DNA of 35,033 bases from Herminiimonas sp. (GCA_014376645.1 JACMRD010000052.1:1-35033), one strand, 5' to 3'. Shown: positions 25,360 to 33,600, numbered from the stretch's first letter. A program made the numbers and translations. The notes: generated by a model not told the origin, from the letters alone.

Positions 25360-26301
25360 GTGCACCTGATGACGCTGAAGATCGATGTCGATACCTATCG
25401 CGGTACGCGCGAGGGTGTACCGAACCTGGTGCGTCTGTTGCAGGCGCATGGTGCCGACGCGACTTTCCTGTTTTCGCTGGGGCCGGACCACACCGGCTGG
25501 GCACTGCGACGGGCCCTGCGGCCAGGATTTTTCCAGAAAGTGTCGCGCACCTCGGTGGTCGAACACTACGGCCTGAAAACGCTGATGTATGGCGTGCTGC
25601 TGCCGGCGCCCGACATCGGACGGGATTGCGCCGCTGAAATGCGCGCGGTGCGCAACGCCGGTTTCGAATGCGGCATCCATACCTGGGACCACGTGGTCTG
25701 GCAGGACAACGTGCGCACCCGTGGCGCCGACTGGACGCGCGACCTGATGCAGCGCGCCTTCGACCGCTTCGCGGCGATCTTTGGCACGGCGCCCCGCACA
25801 CACGGCGCGGCGGGATGGCAGATGAATGCGCACGCATTCCGCCAGCTCGATACCTTCGGTTTCCAGTACGCCTCAGACGGTCGGGTCGCCCTGCGCGAGG
25901 ATGGCGCGATCGCGGCAGTGGCATCCGGTCCCTATCGGTTGCGCGACGCCGCCGGTACGCTGTCCTGCCTGCAGTTGCCGACCACCCTGCCGACGCTCGA
26001 CGAGCTGCTCGGCCGCACCATCGAAGGCGATGTCATCGACGCGTCAAATATTGCCGCCAAGCTGTTGAGCCTGACCGCGGTGCCACGCGACCATGTTTTT
26101 ACGTTACACGCAGAACTAGAAGGGCAAAAACTCGCCCCGATCTTCGAGCAACTGTTGCGGGGCTGGAAAGCACAGGGCTATACTTTCGCCTCGATGGCCG
26201 GACTGTACGCGCAGGTCGCTGACCAAAACCATCCGCTTCAGGACCTGCAATGGGGCGAACTGCCAGGGCGCTCCGGCGAACTGGTCGTCGACGCTGCCTG
26301 A
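25360..26301 (+). CDS. arnD: Ara4N-formyl-undecaprenyl-phosphate deformylase ArnD
   Basis: About 313 residues from GTG. Polysaccharide-deacetylase (NodB) fold that removes the formyl group from undecaprenyl-phosphate-Ara4FN before export. Metal motif 1 is LKIDVDTYRGTREGVP (about 6-21) with the acidic pair; motif 2 is HTWDH with His107 and His111; HGAAGWQMNAHAF and LPTTLPTLDEL match family strands, and FTLHAELEG carries the late His. GTG at 25360 lies 4 bases after the upstream stop; ATG at 25369 is an equally plausible start and would give a protein beginning MTLKIDVD. This is the last gene of the arn series; 124 bases separate it from the peroxiredoxin gene. Confidence 0.92.
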   Translation: MHLMTLKIDVDTYRGTREGVPNLVRLLQAHGADATFLFSLGPDHTGWALRRALRPGFFQKVSRTSVVEHYGLKTLMYGVLLPAPDIGRDCAAEMRAVRNAGFECGIHTWDHVVWQDNVRTRGADWTRDLMQRAFDRFAAIFGTAPRTHGAAGWQMNAHAFRQLDTFGFQYASDGRVALREDGAIAAVASGPYRLRDAAGTLSCLQLPTTLPTLDELLGRTIEGDVIDASNIAAKLLSLTAVPRDHVFTLHAELEGQKLAPIFEQLLRGWKAQGYTFASMAGLYAQVADQNHPLQDLQWGELPGRSGELVVDAA

Positions 26302-26425
26302 GTGGGCGCCGTCCGGCGCAACCGGGCACAACGATCGCGCTGTCGCCGTAACATAACCGGCACCAACCGGTTGCACGTCCGCTTGCGGCATTCCTCGCAG
26401 GCGTTGCATTCATCAGGAGAGCCAC

Positions 26426-26935
26426 GTGGCAGAAGAAGCTGTTTCACCCCCATTCGCCGCAGGCGCCGAACCGTTATCCGCGCTGAACATGATTGTTCCG
26501 GAATTCACGGCGAACATGACCGGCGGGCGACCCTTCACCCTGTCGGAGTACCGCGACAAGACCCTGGTGCTGTATTTTTATCCAAAAGACAATACACCCG
26601 GCTGCACCACCGAGGCGATCAATTTCCGCGACCTGTATCCGGACTTCGAGCGCACCAATACCGAAATCGTCGGTATCAGCCGCGACTCCATGCGTTCGCA
26701 CGAAGGCTTCAAGGTGAAACTGGACCTGCCGTTCGAGCTGATTTCAGACCCTGACGAAACGCTGTGCCTGCTCTTCAACGTCATGAAGATAAAGAGCATG
26801 TACGGCAAAAAAGTGCGCGGTGTCGAGCGCTCCACCTTTGTCATTGACGGCAACGGCAGATTGGTGAAAGAATGGCGTGGACTGAAAGTGCCAGCGCATG
26901 TCGATAATGTCCTGGCGTTCGTGCAGGACCGCTGA
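26426..26935 (+). CDS. PrxQ/Bcp-type peroxiredoxin
   Basis: 169 residues. Thiol peroxidase of the bacterioferritin comigratory protein group, reducing hydrogen peroxide and organic peroxides. The peroxidatic Cys60 is in YPKDNTPGCTTEA; the supporting Arg lies in GVERSTFVI (about 132-140). In E. coli Bcp the resolving Cys is five residues after the peroxidatic one; here that place is Ile65. The only other Cys is Cys114 (ETLCLLF), so this is either a 1-Cys enzyme or resolves through an unusual partner. The start is GTG, supported by AGGAGA 5 bases upstream. The first 20 residues are an extension before the thioredoxin fold. It stands alone after arnD. Confidence 0.92.
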   Translation: MAEEAVSPPFAAGAEPLSALNMIVPEFTANMTGGRPFTLSEYRDKTLVLYFYPKDNTPGCTTEAINFRDLYPDFERTNTEIVGISRDSMRSHEGFKVKLDLPFELISDPDETLCLLFNVMKIKSMYGKKVRGVERSTFVIDGNGRLVKEWRGLKVPAHVDNVLAFVQDR

Positions 26936-27084
26936 TTCACCACTCTATTCGAGGCCAACGGATCATTCCTCCCACTGTTTCGACACCGCGTCGACGTCCA
27001 TTGCCACGCTGCGCTCCTGACCTCACTGGCGGAATCCGTTTGCCAGGCGGGTCGACTTTCACAGCTTGTAATCGGAGTGGGATT

Positions 27085-27140
27085 CAAAGCCGATTTCAAA
27101 GCCGATTTCAAAGCCGATTTCAAAGCCGATTTCAAAGCCG
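27085..27140. repeat. 12-bp tandem repeat, about 4.7 copies
   Basis: Four identical copies of CAAAGCCGATTT followed by a partial fifth (CAAAGCCG). An imperfect start, GATT, precedes the first copy. The 12-bp unit would encode four-residue repeats in any frame, but no convincing gene covers it. Confidence 0.95.
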
Positions 27141-27159
27141 TTCTTGGGCATGTGCGCGT

Positions 27160-27185
27160 GCCGTCCGGAACGGCTTCTTCATTTC
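27160..27185 (+). terminator. Weak terminator candidate
   Basis: GCCGT, loop CCGGA, ACGGC (27160-27174), then TTCTTCATTT. The stem is only 5 bp and it lies 225 bases after the peroxiredoxin stop. Confidence 0.25.
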
Positions 27186-27332
27186 CGGCGCTGGTGCCGG
27201 CACTCCCCTGATTTTTGCTCTTGCCGCCGCCGGATTGAACGGGCGTCGGTCCCTCCATTTTTTTTATCCTGACGCTACCGCAACCGTTCGTCGCTAAATG
27301 GTATTTCCTCAACCTTCACGATCGAGATCCTG

Positions 27333-28985
27333 ATGCCCCTGCCAAAATTACCGACCAAACCTGCTGCGTTGCTGTCCCCCCGCGAGTATCCGGTGGCGGA
27401 CAAATCCAAGATCGGCAAGCCACTCGTGCTGCTCGAGCCAGTAACCGTGGCGCCGGCAGCCCGCGCCAAGGCGCCGAGCGCGCCGGAAGCCAAGGCGCCT
27501 GCAAAACCGCGTGCGGCCAAGCCGAAAGAGATCGAGACCCGCGTCAAGTCGAGCACCAGCCGCAGCGCTGACAAGGCCGGGCTGACCAAGCTGTTCGTGC
27601 TCGACACGAACGTCCTGATGCATGACCCGTCATCGCTGTTCCGGTTCGACGAGCACGACGTGTATCTGCCAATGATGACGCTGGAAGAGCTCGACGATCA
27701 CAAGAAAGGCATGTCGGAAGTGGCGCGCAATGCGCGTCAGGTGTCACGCTCGCTCGATGCACTGGTCAGCGGCACCGAAGACTCGGCAATCGACCAGGGC
27801 ATCCCGCTGTCGAAGCTGGGGAACAAGGATGCCCGCGGCCGCCTGTTCTTCCAAACCCAGCTGGCGCATGTGACGCTGCCCGAAGGCCTGCCCGAGGGAA
27901 AAGCGGACAACCAGATCCTGGGGGTCGTCCGCGCGCTCGAGGCCAAGCATCCGGGGCGTGCCATCGTGCTGGTGTCCAAGGACATCAACATGCGCATCAA
28001 GGCGCGGGCAATGGGCTTGCCGGCCGAAGAGTATTTCAACGATCACGTTCTCGAAGATACCGACCTGCTCTACTCGGGCATCCTGCAACTGCCGGACGAC
28101 TTCTGGAACAAGCACGGCAAGGGCATGGAGTCGTGGCAGGAAAGCAAGCACGGTACCAGCTACACTTATTATCGTCTCAGCGGTCCGGTGGTGCCGGCAA
28201 TGCTGGTCAACCAGTTCGTCTACATGGAACCGAAGAACGGCGAGTCGTCGTTCTACGGTCACGTCACCCAGATCAACGGCAAGACCGCCGTCATCCGCAC
28301 CCTGCGCGATTATGGACACACCAAGAACAGCGTCTGGGGCATTACCGCGCGCAACCGGGAGCAGAATTTCGCGCTCAACCTCTTGATGGATCCGGAATGC
28401 GATTTCGTCACGCTGCTCGGCCAGGCCGGCACCGGCAAGACGCTTCTGGCGCTGGCGGCCGGGCTGGCGCAAGTGCTCGAGACCAAGACCTACAACGAGA
28501 TCATCGTCACCCGCGTGACGGTGCCGGTGGGTGAAGACATCGGCTTCTTGCCGGGCACCGAGGAAGAAAAGATGTCGCCGTGGATGGGCGCCTTCGACGA
28601 CAACCTGGAAGTGCTCAACAAGTCGGATTCGGACGCTGGCGAATGGGGCCGCGCCGCGACCCAGGATCTGATCCGCTCGAAGATCAAGATCAAGTCATTG
28701 AACTTCATGCGCGGGCGAACCTTCGTCAACAAGTTCCTGATCGTCGACGAAGCGCAGAACCTGACCCCCAAGCAGATCAAGACGCTCGTTACCCGCGCTG
28801 GCCCGGGCACCAAGATCATCTGCCTGGGGAACATCGCGCAGATCGACACGCCATACTTGACCGAGGGATCGAGTGGCCTGACCTATGTGGTCGATCGCTT
28901 CAAGGGCTGGGCGCATAGCGGGCATGTGACGCTGGCGCGCGGCGAGCGTTCACGTCTGGCAGATCACGCGAGCGAAGTGCTGTAG
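27333..28985 (+). CDS. PIN-PhoH family ATPase
   Basis: 550 residues, the PhoH2-type architecture of a PIN ribonuclease-like domain fused to a PhoH helicase-like ATPase. A basic, Ala/Pro/Lys-rich linker fills residues about 35-80. The PIN domain starts near 86 with LFVLDTNVLMHDP, whose Asp pairs with acidic residues in MTLEELDDHKKG. The ATPase domain has Walker A GQAGTGKT at about 363-370 and Walker B FLIVDEAQNL near 470-480, followed by GNIAQID. Related proteins in actinobacteria unwind and cut RNA; the role in this group is less clear. The start MPLPKLPTKPAA fits Burkholderiales relatives as I recall them. It converges with the phosphate transporter gene, 16 bases apart. Confidence 0.93.
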   Translation: MPLPKLPTKPAALLSPREYPVADKSKIGKPLVLLEPVTVAPAARAKAPSAPEAKAPAKPRAAKPKEIETRVKSSTSRSADKAGLTKLFVLDTNVLMHDPSSLFRFDEHDVYLPMMTLEELDDHKKGMSEVARNARQVSRSLDALVSGTEDSAIDQGIPLSKLGNKDARGRLFFQTQLAHVTLPEGLPEGKADNQILGVVRALEAKHPGRAIVLVSKDINMRIKARAMGLPAEEYFNDHVLEDTDLLYSGILQLPDDFWNKHGKGMESWQESKHGTSYTYYRLSGPVVPAMLVNQFVYMEPKNGESSFYGHVTQINGKTAVIRTLRDYGHTKNSVWGITARNREQNFALNLLMDPECDFVTLLGQAGTGKTLLALAAGLAQVLETKTYNEIIVTRVTVPVGEDIGFLPGTEEEKMSPWMGAFDDNLEVLNKSDSDAGEWGRAATQDLIRSKIKIKSLNFMRGRTFVNKFLIVDEAQNLTPKQIKTLVTRAGPGTKIICLGNIAQIDTPYLTEGSSGLTYVVDRFKGWAHSGHVTLARGERSRLADHASEVL

Positions 28986-29001
28986 TCGATCGACATGGTC
29001 T

Positions 29002-30009
29002 TTACAACACCTTGGTCCCGATCCACCACGCAATCGCCGCGACAAAAGCCGATGCCGGAATCGTGAAAATCCAGGCCCAGACGATATTGCCTGCGACACC
29101 CCAGCGCACGGCAGAGGTCTTGCGGGCCGAGCCGACGCCGACGATGGCGCCGGTGATCGTGTGGGTGGTCGAGACGGGTATGCCCAGCCAGGTCGCCATG
29201 AACAGCGTGATGGCGCCGCCGGTCTCGGCGCAGAAGCCGCCGACCGGGCGCAGCTTGGTGATGCGCTGCCCCATCGTCTTGACGATGCGCCAGCCGCCGA
29301 ACAGCGTTCCCAGACTGATGGCGGTGTAGCAGCTGATGATGACCCAGAGCGGCAAGCCGTCGTGTTCGCCGACATAACCAGAGGCGATCAGCAGCATCCA
29401 GATGATGCCCATGGTCTTCTGCGCGTCATTGCCGCCGTGGCCCAGGCTGTACATCGATGCCGATACCAGCTGCGCCCGGCGGAACCACTTGTCGACCCGG
29501 CGCGGCGTGGAGCGTACGAAGAACCAGGACACCAGCACCATCATGATCGAGCCGAAGACGAATCCGAGCAGCGGCGAGAGCACGATGAAAGCGATGATTT
29601 TCAGGAGGCCGCTCGAAATCAGGGAGCCGGTACCCGCCTTGGCCACCGCAGCGCCGACCAGGCCGCCGATCAGCGCATGCGAGGACGACGACGGAATGCC
29701 GTAGTACCAGGTCACCAGGTTCCAGACGATCGCGCCGACCAGGGCGCCGAAGATCACGTAGTGGTCCACCACCTGCGGATCGATCGTGCCTTTGCCGACA
29801 GTCGTTGCCACCTTCAGCTGGAAGACCAGGATCGCGATGAAATTGAAGGCCGCTGCCATCGCTACCGCATTTTGCGGCTTCAGGACGCCGGTCGAGACGA
29901 CGGTGGCAATCGCATTGGCGGCGTCGTGGAAGCCGTTCATGAAATCGAACACCAGCGCCAGGGCGATCAGAAAACCCAATGTGTAGAGACTGATGTGCAA
30001 AGTGTGCAT
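29002..30009 (-). CDS. PiT-family inorganic phosphate transporter
   Basis: 335 residues, about ten hydrophobic helices. Low-affinity phosphate symporter of the inner membrane. The two family signatures are present: DFMNGFHDAANAIATVVST (residues 22-40) and SLGHGGNDAQKTMGII (around 193-208), reflecting the internal duplication. GIPSSSSHALIGGLVG and GIPVSTTHTITGAIVG are the matching re-entrant segments. It is shorter than E. coli PitA (499 residues) because it lacks the large central cytoplasmic loop. It follows the DUF47 gene by 27 bases, the standard partner, and the pair is likely one transcript. Confidence 0.94.
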   Translation of the reverse strand: MHTLHISLYTLGFLIALALVFDFMNGFHDAANAIATVVSTGVLKPQNAVAMAAAFNFIAILVFQLKVATTVGKGTIDPQVVDHYVIFGALVGAIVWNLVTWYYGIPSSSSHALIGGLVGAAVAKAGTGSLISSGLLKIIAFIVLSPLLGFVFGSIMMVLVSWFFVRSTPRRVDKWFRRAQLVSASMYSLGHGGNDAQKTMGIIWMLLIASGYVGEHDGLPLWVIISCYTAISLGTLFGGWRIVKTMGQRITKLRPVGGFCAETGGAITLFMATWLGIPVSTTHTITGAIVGVGSARKTSAVRWGVAGNIVWAWIFTIPASAFVAAIAWWIGTKVL

Positions 30010-30036
30010 GGAATCTTGTTTTTCCTGGTCTGAGTG

Positions 30037-30663
30037 TTACGCGTTCTCGACGATGATGCCTTCGATGATGTTGGCGACATCTTCGCAACGATCGGTCACG
30101 GTTTCCAGGATTTCGTAAATGGCCTTGAGCTTGATGAGATTGCGCACATCGGGCTCGTCGCGAAACAACTTCGACATCGCCGCGCGCATGACATGATCGG
30201 CATCCGACTCGAGGCGGTCGATCTCGGCGCAGATTGCCAGGATCTCCTGCGAGTTGTCCATGTTGTGCAGCAGCGCGACAGCAGCCCGGACTTTTTCCGT
30301 ACAGGCCAGGCACAGCTCAGCGAGCCGCTTGGCTTCGGGCGTGATGGCCTTGATATCGTAGAGCGACACGGTCTGGGCCGCGTCTTCCATCAGGTCGAGG
30401 ATGTCATCCATGCGCGTGATCAGCTGGTGGATGTCGTCACGGTCGAGCGGCGTGATGAACGTCTTGTGGAGCATGTCGAGCGTGGCATGCGTTACGCGAT
30501 CGGCCTGTTTCTCGATACTCTCGATCGCATGCACGCGCTTTTCCAGATCGTCGAAATCGGTCATCAGGGCAACCATTTCCTTGGCTCCCTTGACGCACAG
30601 ATCGGCGTGCTGGTTGAATTGCTCGAAAAATTTGCCTTCGGTCGGCATCAAACGTCCAAACAT
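30037..30663 (-). CDS. DUF47 (PhoU-like) phosphate-transport partner
   Basis: 208 residues, almost wholly helical. DUF47 proteins resemble PhoU and are encoded beside PiT transporters, where they are thought to modulate transport. It shows the typical start MFGRLMPTEGKFFEQFNQHA, two PhoU-like repeats (helices with HAIESIEKQADRVTHATLDML and EIDRLESDADHVMRAAMSKLF, each with the E-x-x-A/S-D metal-type motif) and RCEDVANIIEGIIVENA at the end. The frame is open to 30831, but the family start is ATG 30663, with GGGAAA just upstream. No Pho box was found in the 178 bases between this gene and dnaB. Confidence 0.92.
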   Translation of the reverse strand: MFGRLMPTEGKFFEQFNQHADLCVKGAKEMVALMTDFDDLEKRVHAIESIEKQADRVTHATLDMLHKTFITPLDRDDIHQLITRMDDILDLMEDAAQTVSLYDIKAITPEAKRLAELCLACTEKVRAAVALLHNMDNSQEILAICAEIDRLESDADHVMRAAMSKLFRDEPDVRNLIKLKAIYEILETVTDRCEDVANIIEGIIVENA

Positions 30664-30841
30664 GATTTCCCACTTTCCTGAACAGTAGTTTCGTCCTGCT
30701 TTGCTTCGATTTTTTTCGTTCTTGGTTTCACGCGTCGCTTCACGCATTGTTGCGTGCAGGTCGCCGTCGCAAGCGAACCCGTCCACCTGCCCGACGCGCG
30801 AGGCGAGTCCGCGACGGACCCGGGTTGCCAATGCAACGGCT

Positions 30842-32227
30842 TCAGTCGCCCTGGTAGAGCGCCGCGCCGCCGGTGTAATTGTCGAATTTTGTGTACTGTC
30901 CGAGGAAGGTCAGGCGAACGCTGCCGATCGGGCCATTACGCTGCTTGCCGATGATGATTTCGGCCGTGCCTTTGTCCTGCGAATCAGGGTTGTAGACCTC
31001 GTCGCGATAGATGAAAAGAATAACGTCGGCATCCTGCTCAATGGCGCCGGATTCACGCAGATCGGACATGACGGGACGCTTGTTGGGACGCTGTTCCAGC
31101 GAGCGGTTCAACTGTGAGAGTGCGATCACCGGGCAATTCAATTCCTTGGCCAGGCTTTTCAGGCTGCGCGAGATTTCTGAAATCTCGGTCGCGCGGTTTT
31201 CGCCCGAGGAGTTGGCCGACATCAGTTGCAGGTAATCGATGATGATCAGACCGAGCTTGCCGCACTGGCGGGACAGACGCCGCGAGCGGGCGCGCAGTTC
31301 GATCGAATTAAGCGCCGGTGTCTCGTCGATGTAAAGCTGAGCATCGTTCATCTTCTGGATCGCATGCGTCAGGCGCGGCCAGTCTTCGTCGGCCAGGCGA
31401 CCAGTGCGCAGACGGTGCTGATCGAGCCGACCGACCGAGCCCAGCATCCGCATGGCCAGCTGCGTGCCGCCCATCTCCATCGAGAACACGGCCACTGGCA
31501 AGCCACTTTCAATGGCCACGTGTTCGCCAATATTAATCGAGAACGCGGTCTTGCCCATGGAGGGACGGCCGGCGACGATCACCAGGTCGCCCGGCTGCAG
31601 GCCCGAAGTCATGCGGTCGAGATCGACGAATCCGGTCGGCACACCCGTGATGTCGTTTTGTCCCTCGCGATTGTAGAGCTCGTCGATGCGCTCGACGACC
31701 TGGGTCAGAAGCGGCTGGATCTCCTGGAAGCCCTGGGCGCCGCGCGAGCCTTCTTCCGCAATCGCGAAGATCTTCGACTCGGCTTCGTCGAGCATCTGCT
31801 TGACTTCCTTGCCCTGCGGGTTGAAGGCCTGGCCGGAGATTTCGTCGGAGACGGTGATGAGCTTGCGCAGCACGCCGCGGTCGCGCACGATCTCGGCATA
31901 GCGGCGGATGTTGGCCGCTGACGGCGTGTTTTGCGCCAGCGCGTTCAGGTAACTCAGGCCACCGACTTCCTCTGCCTTGCCGGTACTGACCAGCGATTCG
32001 TAGACCGTGATGACGTCGGCCGGACGCGAACCGTTGATCAGCTTGACGATGTGCTGGAAGATGACCCGGTGATCGTAGCGATAGAAATCGTCCTGATGCA
32101 CGAAGTCCGCGATCCGGTCCCATGCAGCATTGTCCAGCAACAGACCACCGAGGACGGATTGTTCTGCTTCGATCGAGTGCGGCGGTACACGAAGGGAATC
32201 AAGCTGGGGATCGGCGCGGGTATTCAT
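30842..32227 (-). CDS. dnaB: Replicative DNA helicase DnaB
   Basis: 461 residues. Hexameric helicase that unwinds the fork and recruits primase. The N-terminal helical domain starts with PPHSIEAEQSVLGGLLLDN (15-33). A linker near 160-200 leads to the RecA-like ATPase with Walker A AGRPSMGKT (219-227), Walker B LGLIIIDYLQLM (about 325-336) and the Arg finger region HSLRESGAIEQDAD-like segment, here SDLRESGAIEQDAD. No intein is present. ATG at 32227 is preferred over one 8 codons upstream because the conserved part begins shortly after. It is separated from rplI by the terminator at 32368-32392, so it probably has its own promoter. Confidence 0.97.
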   Translation of the reverse strand: MNTRADPQLDSLRVPPHSIEAEQSVLGGLLLDNAAWDRIADFVHQDDFYRYDHRVIFQHIVKLINGSRPADVITVYESLVSTGKAEEVGGLSYLNALAQNTPSAANIRRYAEIVRDRGVLRKLITVSDEISGQAFNPQGKEVKQMLDEAESKIFAIAEEGSRGAQGFQEIQPLLTQVVERIDELYNREGQNDITGVPTGFVDLDRMTSGLQPGDLVIVAGRPSMGKTAFSINIGEHVAIESGLPVAVFSMEMGGTQLAMRMLGSVGRLDQHRLRTGRLADEDWPRLTHAIQKMNDAQLYIDETPALNSIELRARSRRLSRQCGKLGLIIIDYLQLMSANSSGENRATEISEISRSLKSLAKELNCPVIALSQLNRSLEQRPNKRPVMSDLRESGAIEQDADVILFIYRDEVYNPDSQDKGTAEIIIGKQRNGPIGSVRLTFLGQYTKFDNYTGGAALYQGD

Positions 32228-32367
32228 GGCCGCGATTATACCCGCTCGCACCCTGCCCTTGCCCTTGCTCGTGTGAATTTAATGACGACGAAAACGATTG
32301 CCCGACGCCGGCGCCGGCGGCAGGCCGGAGGCTCATCGAGACATGCGACCACACGGGCCCGGAACAC

Positions 32368-32392
32368 AAAAAAGCCGGGCGGACCCGGCTTT
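32368..32392 (-). terminator. Intrinsic terminator after rplI
   Basis: On the minus strand AAAGCCGGG, loop TCCG, CCCGGCTTTTTT. The stem is at least 6 GC-rich pairs plus A-T pairs, ending in six T residues, 48 bases after the rplI stop. It closes the rpsF operon before dnaB. Confidence 0.9.
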
Positions 32393-32439
32393 CGATAACG
32401 GCTTGCAGGCGAACCCGCAAGCACATCGGTACGGCTGTC

Positions 32440-32892
32440 TTAAGCGTGCTCGCCCAAAACGGCAATGGTGATCTCGACGATGACATCGGTGTGCAACGCG
32501 ACCGACACAGCATGGTCGCCAACGGTCTTCAGGGGGCCCAGCGGCATGCGGACCTGAGCCTTCTCGACCGGGAAACCCTGCTTCGTCAACGCTTCAGCGA
32601 TGTCGGCATTGGTAACCGAACCGAACAGACGGCCATCGACACCGGCTTTTTGCGAAACCTGAACGGTCAGACCGGCCAGTTTCTCGCCTTGTGCCTGCGA
32701 TGCGGCCAGCTTGGCGGCAGCAGCTTTTTCGAGCTCGACACGCTTGGCTTCGAATTCGGCCACTGCGGTAGTGGTGGCACGACGGGCCATGCGCTGCGGG
32801 ATCAGGAAGTTACGGGCATAACCGTCCTTGACCTTGACGACTTCACCGAGGTTGCCGAGATTGACGACTTTTTCTAACAGAATGACTTGCAT
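32440..32892 (-). CDS. rplI: Ribosomal protein bL9
   Basis: 150 residues. Large-subunit protein with two RNA-binding domains joined by a long helix. N-domain: [30 protein letters not shown] pattern with the GYARNFLIP signature near residues 24-32. Linker helix about 40-75 rich in Ala, Glu and Lys. C-domain with [11 protein letters not shown] and [14 protein letters not shown]. Length matches E. coli (149). It starts 22 bases after rpsR and ends the rpsF operon. Confidence 0.98.
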   Translation of the reverse strand: MQVILLEKVVNLGNLGEVVKVKDGYARNFLIPQRMARRATTTAVAEFEAKRVELEKAAAAKLAASQAQGEKLAGLTVQVSQKAGVDGRLFGSVTNADIAEALTKQGFPVEKAQVRMPLGPLKTVGDHAVSVALHTDVIVEITIAVLGEHA

Positions 32893-32914
32893 GTTTTTCT
32901 CCTGAGGCCGTCAA

Positions 32915-33205
32915 TTAAGCGGTGTGCAGATCGGTGTACGGCAACAGCGCGAGGAAGCGAGCGCGCTTGATGGCGGTATCGACCTGGCGCTGGTAGTGCG
33001 CCTTGGTGCCGGTCAGGCGGGCTGGCATGATCTTGCCGTTTTCCTGGACAAAATCCTTGAGCGTGTCGACGTCCTTGTAATCGACCTGTTCAACGTGCGC
33101 TGCGGTGAAACGGCAGAACTTCTTACGCTTGAACAGCGGATTTTGTTGTTTGCGTTTTTCTTTAAGCTTGAGCTTGTTCTTGTCGAACTTTTTACCGAAT
33201 GCCAT
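32915..33205 (-). CDS. rpsR: Ribosomal protein bS18
   Basis: 96 residues. Small-subunit protein that pairs with bS6 on the platform. The conserved core is [23 protein letters not shown] (start about residue 27) and the basic end [18 protein letters not shown]. It is about 20 residues longer than E. coli S18 because of a Lys-rich N-terminal extension ([15 protein letters not shown]). The start is preceded by AGGAG. It lies 26 bases after priB. Confidence 0.97.
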   Translation of the reverse strand: MAFGKKFDKNKLKLKEKRKQQNPLFKRKKFCRFTAAHVEQVDYKDVDTLKDFVQENGKIMPARLTGTKAHYQRQVDTAIKRARFLALLPYTDLHTA

Positions 33206-33231
33206 GTGAGGCTCCTGTAGATAATGAATGT

Positions 33232-33600
33232 CTAGATTGTGGTTGAGTCGAAATCAGCGATCTCGAAATCAGCGATGTCGAAGTCAGTAATGTGAAACAC
33301 CAGGCCTTTACTGTTGCGATTCCTGCGTGCCAGAAAACCCGTGAAGTGAAACGTTCCGCCCAATGCTGCCTGGCTGAACCGCCCCGAAATTTCGCCAGCG
33401 GCAAGCGCTGCGATATCGAACTCGACCAACCGCTCCATGCCGGCTTCCTTCTGCTTCGACTGGTGATGCAGCCTTGCCGACACCATCGGGATACCCGCAG
33501 GTGTGTAGCGCAAGCTGTCGCGTTCGGCAATCGAGGCAACGAACTGAAGCTGATTTTGAAGCGGATTCTGAAGCAAAGCCCGTGCTTCGGGTCGCGTCAC
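33232..33600 (-). CDS. priB: Primosomal replication protein N (PriB) with repeated ends
   Basis: 122 residues from GTG. PriB is an OB-fold ssDNA-binding protein that helps PriA restart stalled forks. The core [23 protein letters not shown] (20-42) and [22 protein letters not shown] (82-103) are clearly PriB. Canonical PriB begins about MNQLQ; here that spot reads NQLQ preceded by NPLQ and LQ (residues 10-19), with no Met, and the only starts in frame after the TGA at 33628-33630 are GTG 33600 and TTG 33576, neither with a Shine-Dalgarno. The end, [15 protein letters not shown] (105-119), is a triple 5-residue repeat giving an acidic tail. It sits between rpsF and rpsR as usual. Confidence 0.9.
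   Translation of the reverse strand: MTRPEARALLQNPLQNQLQFVASIAERDSLRYTPAGIPMVSARLHHQSKQKEAGMERLVEFDIAALAAGEISGRFSQAALGGTFHFTGFLARRNRNSKGLVFHITDFDIADFEIADFDSTTI
33244..33288. repeat. Three-copy 15-bp repeat at the priB 3' end
   Basis: Three units of 15 bp encode [10 protein letters not shown] and ADFDS. On the minus strand the unit is close to GCTGATTTCGAGATC. Confidence 0.85.
33544..33573. repeat. 2.5-copy 12-bp repeat at the priB 5' end
   Basis: On the minus strand CTTCAG, AATCCGCTTCAA, AATCAGCTTCAG. These encode LQ, NPLQ and NQLQ, a duplicated form of the usual PriB N-terminus. Confidence 0.8.

Larger units (their letters stand above)
26936..27332. other. Intergenic region between the peroxiredoxin gene and phoH
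   Basis: 397 bases. It contains the 12-bp tandem repeat at 27085-27140, a small GCCGT/ACGGC hairpin at 27160-27174 followed by a T-rich stretch (possible weak plus-strand terminator), a GTGCCGGCAC palindrome near 27194-27203, and a run of eight T residues at about 27259-27266. No promoter for phoH could be called with confidence. Open frames here translate only into repeat-derived low-complexity peptide. Confidence 0.6.

Noticed and set aside
27085-27140. CRISPR array
   Set aside because: Units are 12 bp and contiguous with no spacers, and no cas genes are present.
27001-27297. Plus-strand reading frame of 98 codons with FQSR repeats
   Set aside because: The translation is made of the 12-bp repeat and G+C-driven low complexity, with no ribosome-binding site or family character.
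30664-30841. Pho box before the DUF47-PiT pair
   Set aside because: No CTGTCAT-like direct repeats were found.
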